From: Paenibacillus macerans
Lineage (GTDB): Bacteria; Bacillota; Bacilli; Paenibacillales; Paenibacillaceae
Assembly: GCF_900454495.1 (NCBI RefSeq)
Contig: NZ_UGSI01000001.1
Coordinates: 558,001-622,000 of the forward strand
Length of the DNA: 64,000 nt
Direction of reading: 5' to 3'
The notes under the pieces are model-generated. The model worked only from the letters and a program-made list of their open reading frames with translations, searched no databases and was not told the DNA's origin. The position numbers were made by a program, and so were the translations under genes. Shown here piece after piece: positions 17,727 through 25,357 of this stretch (position 1 is its first letter; each line of letters starts with the position of its first letter).

Positions 17727-18316
17727 ATTGTAGAGAGGCCCAAGAACTGTTCGGTTTGATGCGGGATTTGCCCGAACAACATCCCCAGCGTATAGAGCTG
17801 GAGCGGCATCTTTTGGGCTGCGAGTTTTGCAATACTGAGTACCATTACTGGCGGGAAAGCATGGACATGCTGCAGTACATACCCATAGAAGTGACCGAGG
17901 AGCAGGCCGAGGCCGTAAACCGTAAGGTCATGGACCGTATTTATGCGGAATCTCCGTGGCTGGCGCCGGATGTCAAGGCCGGCGTGACCCGAGGCTACCG
18001 CCGGCGGATTATCGGCTGGGCCGCTAGCTTTTTGGTCGTGTTCCTGTGCAGCTTTATTTTTCTGCTCGTGGACCATTCTGGCCAGCCCGAGGCTTCGCAA
18101 CCGGCGACAGGCATCCTTCCCACAGCCGTTGCCGCTCCCGATGCGAAGACATCCGAGCCCATGTCGTTTACTCTGCCGAGCATTTCTCCGGGGATTGTTG
18201 AGCCGTTCGCCGCTCAAATGGGACCGGCCTATCCACAATACTGGATGCTGCTTTCGATGGCGGGCATGCTGCTTGCTTTGATTTCTTGGAAAGGAATCCG
18301 CCGTTCCAAAAGATAA
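17723..18316 (+). CDS. Membrane-anchored anti-sigma factor with zinc finger
   Basis: The cytoplasmic N-terminus has an H-x3-C-x2-C pattern (His29, Cys33, Cys36), the signature of zinc-binding anti-sigma domains that hold ECF factors. A basic patch and a hydrophobic helix near residues 95-115 follow, then an extracytoplasmic stretch and a second hydrophobic helix near 175-191. It is translationally coupled to the sigma gene just upstream. Release is probably by proteolysis or conformational change; the signal cannot be read from the sequence. Confidence 0.88.
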   Translation: MNCREAQELFGLMRDLPEQHPQRIELERHLLGCEFCNTEYHYWRESMDMLQYIPIEVTEEQAEAVNRKVMDRIYAESPWLAPDVKAGVTRGYRRRIIGWAASFLVVFLCSFIFLLVDHSGQPEASQPATGILPTAVAAPDAKTSEPMSFTLPSISPGIVEPFAAQMGPAYPQYWMLLSMAGMLLALISWKGIRRSKR

Positions 18317-18328
18317 TAAACGGGTTTG

Positions 18329-18368
18329 AAACGCTTCTTTCGCTACAAAAGCGGGCGGAGCGTTTTTT
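18329..18368 (+). terminator. Terminator after the sigma/anti-sigma pair
   Basis: AAACGCT pairs with AGCGTTT around an inner CGCT/AGCG hairpin, followed by a T-run, starting 12 bases after the anti-sigma stop. Confidence 0.75.
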
Positions 18369-18402
18369 TCGTATACTCCTGTACAGGCATCACTTTAGAG
18401 TG

Positions 18403-18435
18403 GAAAAAAAGAGCTGCCGAGCGAGCTCGACAGCT
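18403..18435 (-). terminator. Terminator of the lipoprotein gene
   Basis: On the minus strand, AGCTGTCGAG and CTCGGCAGCT pair around a short loop and are followed by seven T, beginning 6 bases after the lipoprotein stop. Confidence 0.85.
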
Positions 18436-18440
18436 GATCA

Positions 18441-19019
18441 TTATTCCGCTTGCCCGGTTTGCATCGGTTCGTTATTTTCACTAAGAACATTTCCGTCCGT
18501 ATCGAGAAAACGGATTAGCGGTTGTTTATCGTTTTTATAGTAATCGGAGTGTTCATACAATTGACGGATAATAGGATCAAACAAGGCGGTCATAATCCCT
18601 ACACCCAGTTCTCCGCCGGATTCGGCCGGGTCAAGAACAAATTCAATGGTTTGATCATCAACCATCGCTGCGCTTTTAAAAGGTGTCTCTTCTCCGTCTT
18701 CTGTGGGTTTAGCGAGTTCATCGAGAAATGCCTTGAAATCTTTGTGCGATAGATGTACTTTTTCCCAATCACTGGCGTCCATGCCTTCCAAACCTTTGGA
18801 ATCGAGCAAATCCTTGCCTTGGCTTTCGTTTTCTTCATCTGCCGTTTCCACATGGTTTCCGGAATTCTCTTTGACGGACGCGTTTGTTGGAGTGGAGTTT
18901 GCGGGAGCGGTGTTTGCAGGCTCGCTGCTATCGCTTTTTCCCCCGCCGCAGGCCGCTAATGCGGAAAGCATTAGGATTGATGTCATCATTACAGCTAAAC
19001 TTTTTTTCCATGGTTTCAT
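18441..19019 (-). CDS. Lipoprotein of unknown function
   Basis: A 192-residue exported protein. Residues 1-23 form a lipoprotein signal peptide ending in the lipobox LAAC, with Cys24 as the lipidation site. A Ser/Thr/Asn/Glu-rich linker of about 50 residues follows, then a soluble domain of about 110 residues (FKAFLDELAK, IEFVLDP, IIRQLYEHSDYY). No family was recognised. It stands alone between a sigma/anti-sigma pair and a possible RNA gene, with its own terminator, so it may be a target of the neighbouring sigma factor; that is only an inference. Confidence 0.8.
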   Translation of the reverse strand: MKPWKKSLAVMMTSILMLSALAACGGGKSDSSEPANTAPANSTPTNASVKENSGNHVETADEENESQGKDLLDSKGLEGMDASDWEKVHLSHKDFKAFLDELAKPTEDGEETPFKSAAMVDDQTIEFVLDPAESGGELGVGIMTALFDPIIRQLYEHSDYYKNDKQPLIRFLDTDGNVLSENNEPMQTGQAE

Positions 19020-19637
19020 CTTCTGTTACTACCCCTTTTCCCAAATGAAAATAAGGGCTCTGCCGAAAAAAAAGGCGCTTAACCCATCGATGGAGCACGA
19101 AACACACTTCAATTTCTGACGGGCTGTAAAGCCGCCATTTCAGTAAAATCGGGAGATTTCAGAAGTTACCGGCCACCAGAGCCGCTATTTTACCTGGAAC
19201 TGCCGGTTTCTAGATATTTTCGGGCCAATAAGGTCTCTGCGGTCCCTTAGAAAATAAAACTCCTGTTTTTAGCAAAAAAAAGAGCGTCTCAGTCCGTCAG
19301 CCGAAGTTCGGCGACCACGGCTCTCTCAAAGGTCATCGTCAAGCGCTTTTTTTAAAGCCGAGCCCTTTTGCCGCCTTGCGCGGGCAAAAGACCTAATCAC
19401 AACCTATGTATAAGAAAAAAATAGTCTTATAGATTTAGTATACGTTAGTTTTTCACAGAAGGCCAACCTAATAATGGAAAATGGCAGAGCTGAATAATTC
19501 TATAATCGCAAGAAAAATTTCCTTAGAACGCGGTCTGTCTTCTATGGGTGTACGCCGATATGAATTTTTCTTATAATAAAGAAATACTCGCTAAAGCCAT
19601 AAACGTTGAATGCGATGCACACATAAGGAGGATGATT
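19020..19637. repeat. Gene-free gap with degenerate intergenic repeat
   Basis: About 19125-19265 resembles the AT-rich elements seen in other gaps of this window, with words such as GCCGCTATTTTACC and GGTCCCTTAG; the latter also occurs near 9021. The stretch 19274-19400 holds a possible structured RNA on the minus strand, listed separately. From 19400 to 19630 the DNA is AT-rich and probably carries the phosphatase promoter. No coding sequence is supported. Confidence 0.45.
19274..19400 (-). ncRNA. Possible structured RNA ending in an intrinsic terminator
   Basis: Read on the minus strand, AGGTC (19394-19390) pairs with GACCT (19334-19330) to close a domain. It contains an 8-bp hairpin CTTTTGCC/GGCAAAAG (19390-19383 with 19372-19365). 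Downstream, GCCGA-ACT-TCGGC sits inside a longer stem, followed by CGCTC and eight T (19281-19274). A GGCTC within the closed domain can also pair with GAGCC after it, a switch-like alternative or pseudoknot. No known family was recognised and no promoter is clear, so it could also be a repeat-derived hairpin. Confidence 0.3.
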
Positions 19638-20234
19638 ATGCTTGTCGGGTTAATACGCCATGGACTTACCGACTGGAACGCGGCGGGAAAAATCCAGGGT
19701 CAAAGCGATATTCCGCTGAATGAAGAGGGGAGAAAGCAAGCGAAACGGCTGGCGCGCAGATTGCAGGAGGAAAAGGAGTACCGCTGGGATTTTGTCATTA
19801 CAAGCGGTCTGTCGCGGGCTCAGGAGACCGGCTCCATCATTGCCGAAGCGCTGGGCATCCCGCTGTACGATCCCGATTCGCGGCTGATGGAGCGCGCGTT
19901 CGGCCAGGCCGAAGGGATGACGGCGGAAGAGCGTGAAACGTTATGGGGCAAAAATTGGGATGACCTGGAGCTGGGACAGGAAAAAGACGCGGATATTCGC
20001 AAACGCGCGCTTGCTTTTATGAAGGATTTGGCGGAGCGGTACCCGGACAATAACGTGCTCGTCGTTTCGCACGGCGGATTGCTTGCCCAACTGTATATCG
20101 CCTTGTACCAAAATAAATACAGCGAGCGGATCGGCAATTTGTCGTTGACGATTTTGGAGAAAAACGATGAGGATTGGCAAATGAGGTTGTACAATTGCAC
20201 CCGCCATTTGGAAGAAGCGATCGAAGAAAGGTAA
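19638..20234 (+). CDS. Histidine phosphatase family protein (phosphoglycerate mutase-like)
   Basis: A 198-residue member of the histidine phosphatase superfamily. The catalytic RHG triplet is at residues 7-9 in GLIRHGLTDWN, followed by GRxQA-like sequence and a second histidine in VVSHGGLLAQLY. The frame is open upstream to 19548, but AAGGAGG at 19625-19631 points to ATG 19638, which puts RHG at the usual distance from the N-terminus. The substrate is unknown; relatives include cofactor-dependent mutases and phosphatases acting on small phospho-compounds. Confidence 0.88.
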   Translation: MLVGLIRHGLTDWNAAGKIQGQSDIPLNEEGRKQAKRLARRLQEEKEYRWDFVITSGLSRAQETGSIIAEALGIPLYDPDSRLMERAFGQAEGMTAEERETLWGKNWDDLELGQEKDADIRKRALAFMKDLAERYPDNNVLVVSHGGLLAQLYIALYQNKYSERIGNLSLTILEKNDEDWQMRLYNCTRHLEEAIEER

Positions 20235-20308
20235 GAGGATTCGGATTTTCATAGGGGAAAAGGGCATATAATTCGCCCTTCTCCAATTTCTCGATCTTCC
20301 CGCTTTTA

Positions 20309-20873
20309 TCACCACAGCCACCACCAGGAACAGCCAACTTCTTCGCCGTCTCTGATGATATAGTTATCTTTGTTCGTTTTATCATATACATATAAGCTGC
20401 ATCCATCGGGCTTTTTCGTCTTGGCAAAATCGGTTCCAACAGCGCGCCGCAAATCCTCGCCGTGGATCGCAGATAAATCCTTTATCTCGGCAGCGCTAAG
20501 CAGAAAGACCTTGTCCTCCATATCCGGGCAGCCTTCTCCGTTGTCCGCGCAATAAGTCGTCTTTATGAATTGCTTTTCGGCGGCATGGAATGCGGTGTTA
20601 TAGAATTCATCATTCAGCCACTTGCGCAAATCGCTGTCATGCCATGTAATTTCCATGCAATCGCGCCACTTCAGATCAGCGCTTTTGCCGTGATACCTCT
20701 TGCAGTCCCAAACATACTCACTCAAAACAAACAGCTCGCTTTCTGAATTGTGAAGAACACGCCATTTAATCGCCAGTTCTTTACCGTCTACATGTTTGCG
20801 GATACGTACCAAACGTAATGAAGTCGCCGGGCTTTAGGTTCCGGTACGTTAAAGCAAAATGCCCCTTTTCCAT
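20309..20873 (-). pseudogene. Frameshifted DUF6273-type gene
   Basis: The natural start is ATG at 20873 with AGGGAGG 9 bases upstream. It encodes MEKGHFALTYRNLKPGDFIT and then FGTYPQT before hitting a stop. The expected continuation, VDGKELAIKWRV with LFVLSEYVWDC and a WLNDEFYNTAF-like core, lies in the next frame from about 20790, so one base has been gained or two lost. The C-terminus stops at GCSWWW, where family members usually continue with a WWLRSP region and a GVRPAL-like end. The gene is therefore broken twice, or truncated once and miscalled once. Function unknown even in intact relatives. Confidence 0.65.
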
Positions 20874-21425
20874 TAAGTTTTGCCTCCCTGATTTTTCATT
20901 CCAACTTCAATCATATAACATTCGTGCAAGATTTCAGGCTTGAGGACAGGGAAGGCCGGTGGGTTGGTGGGCAGATCAATATCTGCTGTCCGGACGCTTT
21001 GCACGATTATCCCATTTGATCTGGGCGCTTTGCACGATTATCCCGTTTGATCCGGAAGCAGAGAGGAAGATAAATTCAGGGGAAGAAAATAGGTTTGGGA
21101 GAAGCAGACATGTTCGAGATCGTTAGACAGGTTTGTGAGAAGGAGGTTTAGGAGAAGTGAAGCAGACCTGACGGGAGGAATGGGGCAAGACACCGGGAAA
21201 AATGAAAGGACCGTGATATGATTAGCCCCCCCACCTTCCCCCTGAACAAGAGGGATAATCGTGTAAAGCAGCATGCAGGGATACCAAGACACGATCGCTA
21301 TTATAATTTATTTTGTCAAGCACTGATCTCGGTTCTGAGCCCTTTTTTTGCATAAATTCGCATGCCGCAGAATAAACGCCGGTAAATAATCCCATAATGG
21401 AATTAAAACGGCGAGGCGGTAAACT
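20874..21425. repeat. Gene-free gap with 31-base tandem repeat
   Basis: Two adjacent 31-base copies lie at 20992-21022 and 21023-21053, differing at three positions, with core GCTTTGCACGATTATCCC. An inverted partial copy (17 of 18 matches) is at 21252-21269. The two directions face each other over about 200 bases of purine-rich sequence. A minus-strand frame at 21038-21292 spans the repeats and looks non-coding. The last 100 bases probably hold the promoter of the gene at 21426, but no clear elements were found. Confidence 0.55.
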
Positions 21426-22514
21426 ATGAATCTGGCGGATATGCTTTCTTTTGCCGATATCGGACAGCTAAGCAGAATAGCGGATCATTACAGGTGCGAG
21501 TGCAGCGGTCATTCCAAGCATGAACTGATCCAGTCCATCCTGCAAACGGTGGGACGCCGCGATTTTATCGATCGGCACGTCAGCGCAATGAGCATGGAGG
21601 ACTTGCGTTTCTTGAATTCGCTGTTATTCGACGGGCGCCGTCAGTTCAGCCTGGAGGAGCTGGTCGCTTGCGCGCAGGCGTCGCGGTTTACGCAGGATGC
21701 CAAAGACCGCGAGAGTCCGCGGGAAATGATCGCCAGGTTCCGGCAGCGCGGCTGGTTGTTTAACGGAACCACCCATCAGACCCGCTACCTGTTTGAAGTG
21801 CCCGAGGACTTGAAGCGGCGGTTCAGGGAAGCGCTGGAGGCCAGGTTTAAGTCCGAAGTGGCATCGGCGCCGGCCGAACCGCCGGTCTACCGGGAAGAGC
21901 CGGACATGCTGGCTGCCGATCTGCTGGTGTTTTTACGGTATGTATCCCATCATGACGTCCCGTTGAACAATGAAGGCGTGATGTACCGGCGAAACCAGCT
22001 GCAAATTTTGGAGTCGCTGCACGTGTCCGAGGCGCTGGCCGGCAAAGGCTGGAGGTTCGGGTATGGAAGGCGGTTCAAGGATTATCCCAACCGGTTTGCT
22101 TTGCTGTACGATTATGCCTACCATTGCCGTTTCATTCAAGAGAATGGCAGCCAGCTAGAGTTGACGGAGACCGGAAACTCGTATCTGGCGGAAGGCAAAA
22201 AAGAGCCGGCGATCCAGCTCGTCCGTTTTTGGTTAAGGCTGTACAAAGGTCCCATTCCCAATTTGCTGTCGCTTGTCTATTGGATCGAGCGCTGTTCGAA
22301 ACAGTGGGTGACGGTGTCCTCGCTGTACGGCAGAATAGAATCGCTGATCAAGCCGTTTTATTATGACGCTCCCGCGTCGATATTCGAGGAACGTATCCTG
22401 ATCATGATGCTGCATCTCGGCATGGTGCGCATCGGGGAGGACGAACAGCGCGAACGCTACGTTCAGGCGACGCCTTTTGGCCGCGAAGCGGTGGCGCAGC
22501 TGCACGAGAAATAG
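21426..22514 (+). CDS. Conserved-looking protein of unknown function
   Basis: A 362-residue soluble protein with no signal peptide or membrane segment; I do not recognise the family. The N-terminus (to about residue 60) resembles a short helical DNA-binding or SAP-like unit (LSRIADHYRCECSGHSKHELIQSIL). Later parts read like winged helices: QFSLEELVACAQASRF near residue 80, DVPLNNEGVMYRRNQLQILE near 180, and a LTETGNSYL wing near 240. It may be a DNA-associated protein related to helicase accessory domains. A GGCGAGG precedes the ATG, and it is transcribed alone. Confidence 0.8.
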   Translation: MNLADMLSFADIGQLSRIADHYRCECSGHSKHELIQSILQTVGRRDFIDRHVSAMSMEDLRFLNSLLFDGRRQFSLEELVACAQASRFTQDAKDRESPREMIARFRQRGWLFNGTTHQTRYLFEVPEDLKRRFREALEARFKSEVASAPAEPPVYREEPDMLAADLLVFLRYVSHHDVPLNNEGVMYRRNQLQILESLHVSEALAGKGWRFGYGRRFKDYPNRFALLYDYAYHCRFIQENGSQLELTETGNSYLAEGKKEPAIQLVRFWLRLYKGPIPNLLSLVYWIERCSKQWVTVSSLYGRIESLIKPFYYDAPASIFEERILIMMLHLGMVRIGEDEQRERYVQATPFGREAVAQLHEK

Positions 22515-22583
22515 GTTTGACAACGCCTGAAGGTACTGCTACAATCACTCCCAAATTCTAGGCTAAAGGGGAGCGTGAGCAGT

Positions 22584-23090
22584 GTGTTGATTCGTTATCA
22601 AGGAAAGCTGCCGGTCGTGGATGCAAGCGTGTTTGTCGCCGATGGTGCCAAACTGATCGGCGATGTAACGGTGGGCAGTATGGCCAGTATTTGGTACAAT
22701 GCCGTGCTGCGCGGTGATTTGGCGGAAATTGTGATCGGAGATCGGACGAACATCCAGGACGGCGTGGTCGGACATGTCAATACATCCCAGCCGTTGATCG
22801 TAGGAAACGACGTATCCGTCGGACATTCCGCGATCATTCACGGTTGCCGTATAGGCCATGGCACATTAATCGGGATGGGGGCGATCGTCCTAAACGGCGC
22901 CGACATCGGTGAATATGCTTTAATAGGAGCAGGTTCGGTAGTTACGGAAAACAAAAAAGTTCCCCCCTATACTCTTTCTCTGGGCTCGCCGGCCAGAGTC
23001 GTACGCGAACTGACGGAAGAAGACCTGCAGCGCATGAAGCGGACGGCGGAAAGTTATGTGGCCAAAGGAAAGGAATATAGGGTCACTTAA
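22584..23090 (+). CDS. Gamma-class carbonic anhydrase-like hexapeptide protein
   Basis: A left-handed beta-helix protein of about 168 residues built from hexapeptide repeats (IGDVTVGSMASIWYNAVLRGDLAEIVIG). The three zinc histidines are visible in GHVNTSQ, VGHSAIIHGC and the neighbouring GHGTLIG. The C-terminal helix ends SPARVVRELTEED. Relatives include YtoA/PaaY-type proteins; few have proven carbonic anhydrase activity. The start is uncertain: GTG 22575 is too near the AAAGGGGAG site, while GTG 22584 has normal spacing and gives a usual N-terminus. Confidence 0.88.
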   Translation: MLIRYQGKLPVVDASVFVADGAKLIGDVTVGSMASIWYNAVLRGDLAEIVIGDRTNIQDGVVGHVNTSQPLIVGNDVSVGHSAIIHGCRIGHGTLIGMGAIVLNGADIGEYALIGAGSVVTENKKVPPYTLSLGSPARVVRELTEEDLQRMKRTAESYVAKGKEYRVT

Positions 23091-23134
23091 ACTTTTTAAA
23101 CTTGTTTTAAAACCATGGTTTGGAGGTGCATCCT

Positions 23135-23320
23135 ATGGATCAGATGAAGGTTACTTATGAAGCAATGCTTGGTTTGGCGGCAGAAATGATATGGGACGAA
23201 GCGCTCCGGAAGCATCGCTCGGAACAAATCTACAGCGAAATCGATACCGCCTTGGCGAATGGCGATGAGGTTGCCTTCCGGCTCCTGACGGATGAACTGA
23301 AGACATTGGAAGAACGTTGA
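23135..23320 (+). CDS. IDEAL-domain protein, YpiB-like
   Basis: A 61-residue protein made of a single IDEAL domain (IYSEIDTALANGDEVAFRLLTDELK at the C-terminus), a short helical motif named after its conserved residues. GGAGGTG precedes ATG 23135. In B. subtilis the IDEAL protein YpiB sits just before ypiF and qcrABC, and the same neighbours follow here. YpiB itself has an additional N-terminal domain; this version seems to keep only the IDEAL part. A very strong terminator follows. Confidence 0.82.
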   Translation: MDQMKVTYEAMLGLAAEMIWDEALRKHRSEQIYSEIDTALANGDEVAFRLLTDELKTLEER

Positions 23321-23353
23321 AAATCGGATCATCCGCAGCAATATATAATGTAG

Positions 23354-23398
23354 AAAAAGGTCGATCGGCGACGAAAAAACGCTGCTCGATCTTTTTTT
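23354..23398 (+). terminator. Strong intrinsic terminator
   Basis: A stem of about 16 bp starts AAAAAGGTCGA and ends TCGATCTTTTT, with one mismatch, around an ACGAAAAAA loop, then a T-run. Confidence 0.85.
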
Positions 23399-23472
23399 AT
23401 CGAAGATGGCATTGTCAATCGTTCGTGTTTATAATTGGGAAGGAAAATCATCAGTAAAGGGGATATGGATGT

Positions 23473-23910
23473 ATGAAATTCAGTGAAGTGGAGGCTTCCG
23501 GGTGGGAGGAGCTGCGCCCGTATTTGGACACCTGCCTCGTCCCGGTCACGGGATTAACCGGTTTGGAACGGCCGTATGAAGTGACGGAAAAATTGGAAAG
23601 ACTTCAAAGTGTCATGGATTGGGTGGAAATCCCTTTTAAGGGCAGAGTCGTCACATATCCCTCGATTCAATATGCGGGAGATCGTTTATCCCAAGCGATC
23701 AACAAGGTTTGCGAAAATGTCAAGCGGAGCGGATTTGCTTATGCGATCGTTGTATCCGCCGACCTGAATTGGGCTGACGAGGAGCTGCCGAATGCCGATC
23801 TTATTATCACGCCGGGACGGTTTTCCAATCCCGATCCGGATGGCGGATCTGCGGCCGGACGGGTTAAGGAAAAAGTCCAGCATTTGTGGACAGGCGGGTC
23901 AAGGGACTGA
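23473..23910 (+). CDS. ypiF: DUF2487 protein, YpiF-like
   Basis: A 145-residue cytoplasmic protein with the DUF2487 pattern: an N-terminal WEELRPYLDTCLVPVTGL, LERLQSVMDWVEIPFKGRVVTYPSIQY in the middle, and DLIITPGRF near the end. Function is unknown. Its place directly before qcrA is the same as in B. subtilis, where ypiF precedes the menaquinol:cytochrome c reductase operon. Here the qcr genes appear to have their own promoter, 70-100 bases after its stop. Confidence 0.85.
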   Translation: MKFSEVEASGWEELRPYLDTCLVPVTGLTGLERPYEVTEKLERLQSVMDWVEIPFKGRVVTYPSIQYAGDRLSQAINKVCENVKRSGFAYAIVVSADLNWADEELPNADLIITPGRFSNPDPDGGSAAGRVKEKVQHLWTGGSRD

Positions 23911-23931
23911 ATGTGACAAATTGTTGACATT
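23910..23931. promoter_or_regulatory. Imperfect palindrome upstream of qcrA
   Basis: AATGTGACAA and TTGTTGACATT form an imperfect inverted repeat overlapping a TTGACA. A related palindrome, GTGTCAA-ATTC-TTGACGC, lies at 23968-23985 and includes the -35 of the qcr promoter. Two similar sites about 57 bases apart suggest an operator pair. The binding protein is unknown; the spacing does not fit the Rex or Fnr consensus well. Confidence 0.4.
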
Positions 23932-23978
23932 TTTAAGTAGGGCAAGGTTTTGCCGCCGGAAAAAGATGTGTCAAATTC

Positions 23979-24007
23979 TTGACGCTCCTAAAACGCTAAT
24001 ATATTAT
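23979..24007 (+). promoter_or_regulatory. Probable qcrABC promoter
   Basis: TTGACG (23979-23984) and TATTAT (24002-24007) are 17 bases apart, 78 bases before the qcrA start. The -35 lies within a palindrome. Confidence 0.55.
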
Positions 24008-24084
24008 TAATATGTCTTAGATGATGTTGTGATTATTGTCATTGAAAGTCAGGAAGAATTGGTTGCAAAGGGGGTTGAAGACAT

Positions 24085-24627
24085 ATGAGCAATCAGCACG
24101 ACCAGCATGAATCATCGCACAAACCGCCCATTCGCAAAGAAATGTCCCGTCGGCAATTTCTTACATACACCCTTGGGGGCGCCACTGCATTTATGGTGGG
24201 TGGTGTGACGCTGCCCATGGTTCGGTTTGCCGTAGATCCAATTCTGCACAAAAAAGGCGAAGGCACTTTTGTAAAAGTGGTTGAAGTCAGCAAAATTACA
24301 AATGAGCCGCAGGAATTTTCCTTTGAATTGCAGCAGCAGGATGGATGGTATCAAAGTACGGCATCGCTTACGGCGTGGATCCGTAAAGACGAGAGTGGAA
24401 AAATTTATGCGCTTTCACCGATCTGTAAACATTTGGGTTGTACGGTTGGCTGGAACAATGACAAAAATTTTCCGAACGAATATCATTGCCCATGCCATGG
24501 AGCGCATTACACGATCGAAGGCAAGCAGCTGGCGGTTGCGCCGAAGCCGCTTGACGAGTACAAGGTCATGGTGAAAGACAATTGGGTGTATTTGGGTCAG
24601 ACGGTCCCGAATACGATCGTGAAATAA
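24085..24627 (+). CDS. qcrA: Menaquinol:cytochrome c reductase Rieske iron-sulfur subunit (QcrA)
   Basis: The Rieske [2Fe-2S] protein of the bc-type complex that passes electrons from menaquinol to cytochrome c. In the 180 residues, an N-terminal twin-arginine-like SRRQFLTYTLGG leads into a membrane helix (about 26-46). Cluster ligands are Cys114 and His116 in CKHLGC and Cys135 and His138 in CPCHGAH, with Cys119 and Cys137 placed for the disulfide. AAAGGGGG precedes the ATG. First gene of qcrABC. Confidence 0.96.
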   Translation: MSNQHDQHESSHKPPIRKEMSRRQFLTYTLGGATAFMVGGVTLPMVRFAVDPILHKKGEGTFVKVVEVSKITNEPQEFSFELQQQDGWYQSTASLTAWIRKDESGKIYALSPICKHLGCTVGWNNDKNFPNEYHCPCHGAHYTIEGKQLAVAPKPLDEYKVMVKDNWVYLGQTVPNTIVK

Positions 24628-24643
24628 GGAGGCGTAGATACGG

Positions 24644-25315
24644 ATGTTTAAAAACGTATACAACTGGATTGACGAACGTCTGGATATCACGCCGATTTGG
24701 CGGGATGTCGCCGATCACGAGGTTCCGGAGCACGTTAACCCGGCGCATCATTTTTCCGCTTTTGTTTATTGCTTCGGCGGCTTGACGTTTTTTATTACGG
24801 TCATCCAGATTTTATCGGGGATGTTTCTGACGATGTATTACGTTCCCGATATCATCAACGCTTACGCCAGTGTCGAATATTTGCAGACGCAGGTGGCCTT
24901 TGGCCAGATCGTCCGCGGCATGCACCACTGGGGAGCGAGCTTGGTTATCGTTATGATGTTCTTACATACCCTTCGCGTGTTCTTTACCGGTTCCTACAAG
25001 GCGCCGCGCGAAATGAACTGGGTTGTGGGCATGCTGATTTTCTTCGTCATGATCGGGCTCGGCTTGACGGGATATTTGCTGCCGTGGGATAACAAAGCAT
25101 ACTTTGCGACAAAGGTTACTTTGGAAATCGCCAACTCCGTTCCGGTGCTCGGCCCGGTCATTAAAGAACTGCTGCAGGGCGGTACGATTGTCGGCGCGGA
25201 AACGCTGACCCGTTTCTTCGCGATTCACGTGTTCTTCCTTCCGGCCGTGCTGTTGATCCTTCTGGTGGGGCATTTCATTATGATCCGCCGTCAAGGGATT
25301 TCCGGCCCGCTATAA
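24644..25315 (+). CDS. qcrB: Menaquinol:cytochrome c reductase cytochrome b subunit (QcrB)
   Basis: A b6-type cytochrome b of 223 residues with four membrane helices, the N-terminal half of a split cytochrome b. Haem histidines are in GQIVRGMHHWGASL and in the fourth helix (RFFAIHVFFLP and GHFIMIRRQG). GLTGYLLPWD is conserved in the family. AAGGAGGCG precedes the ATG, 16 bases after qcrA. Subunit IV is supplied by the next gene. Confidence 0.96.
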   Translation: MFKNVYNWIDERLDITPIWRDVADHEVPEHVNPAHHFSAFVYCFGGLTFFITVIQILSGMFLTMYYVPDIINAYASVEYLQTQVAFGQIVRGMHHWGASLVIVMMFLHTLRVFFTGSYKAPREMNWVVGMLIFFVMIGLGLTGYLLPWDNKAYFATKVTLEIANSVPVLGPVIKELLQGGTIVGAETLTRFFAIHVFFLPAVLLILLVGHFIMIRRQGISGPL

Positions 25316-25357
25316 GCTACCTCTAACTAAAAATGGAGAAGGGAGGGCATAGAGGTT

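Noticed and set aside
19274..19400. Known riboswitch classes or SRP, RNase P, tmRNA
   Set aside because: The conserved cores of these RNAs were looked for by eye on both strands and not found; left as an unnamed structured RNA.
20992..21053. CRISPR array
   Set aside because: Only two adjacent repeat copies with no spacer between them and no cas genes.
21038..21292. 84-codon minus-strand frame
   Set aside because: It spans the tandem and inverted repeats, has no ribosome site and a composition unlike real proteins here.
23910..23985. Rex or Fnr box at the qcr promoter
   Set aside because: Half-site spacing differs from the consensus of both; described only as palindromes of unknown factor.
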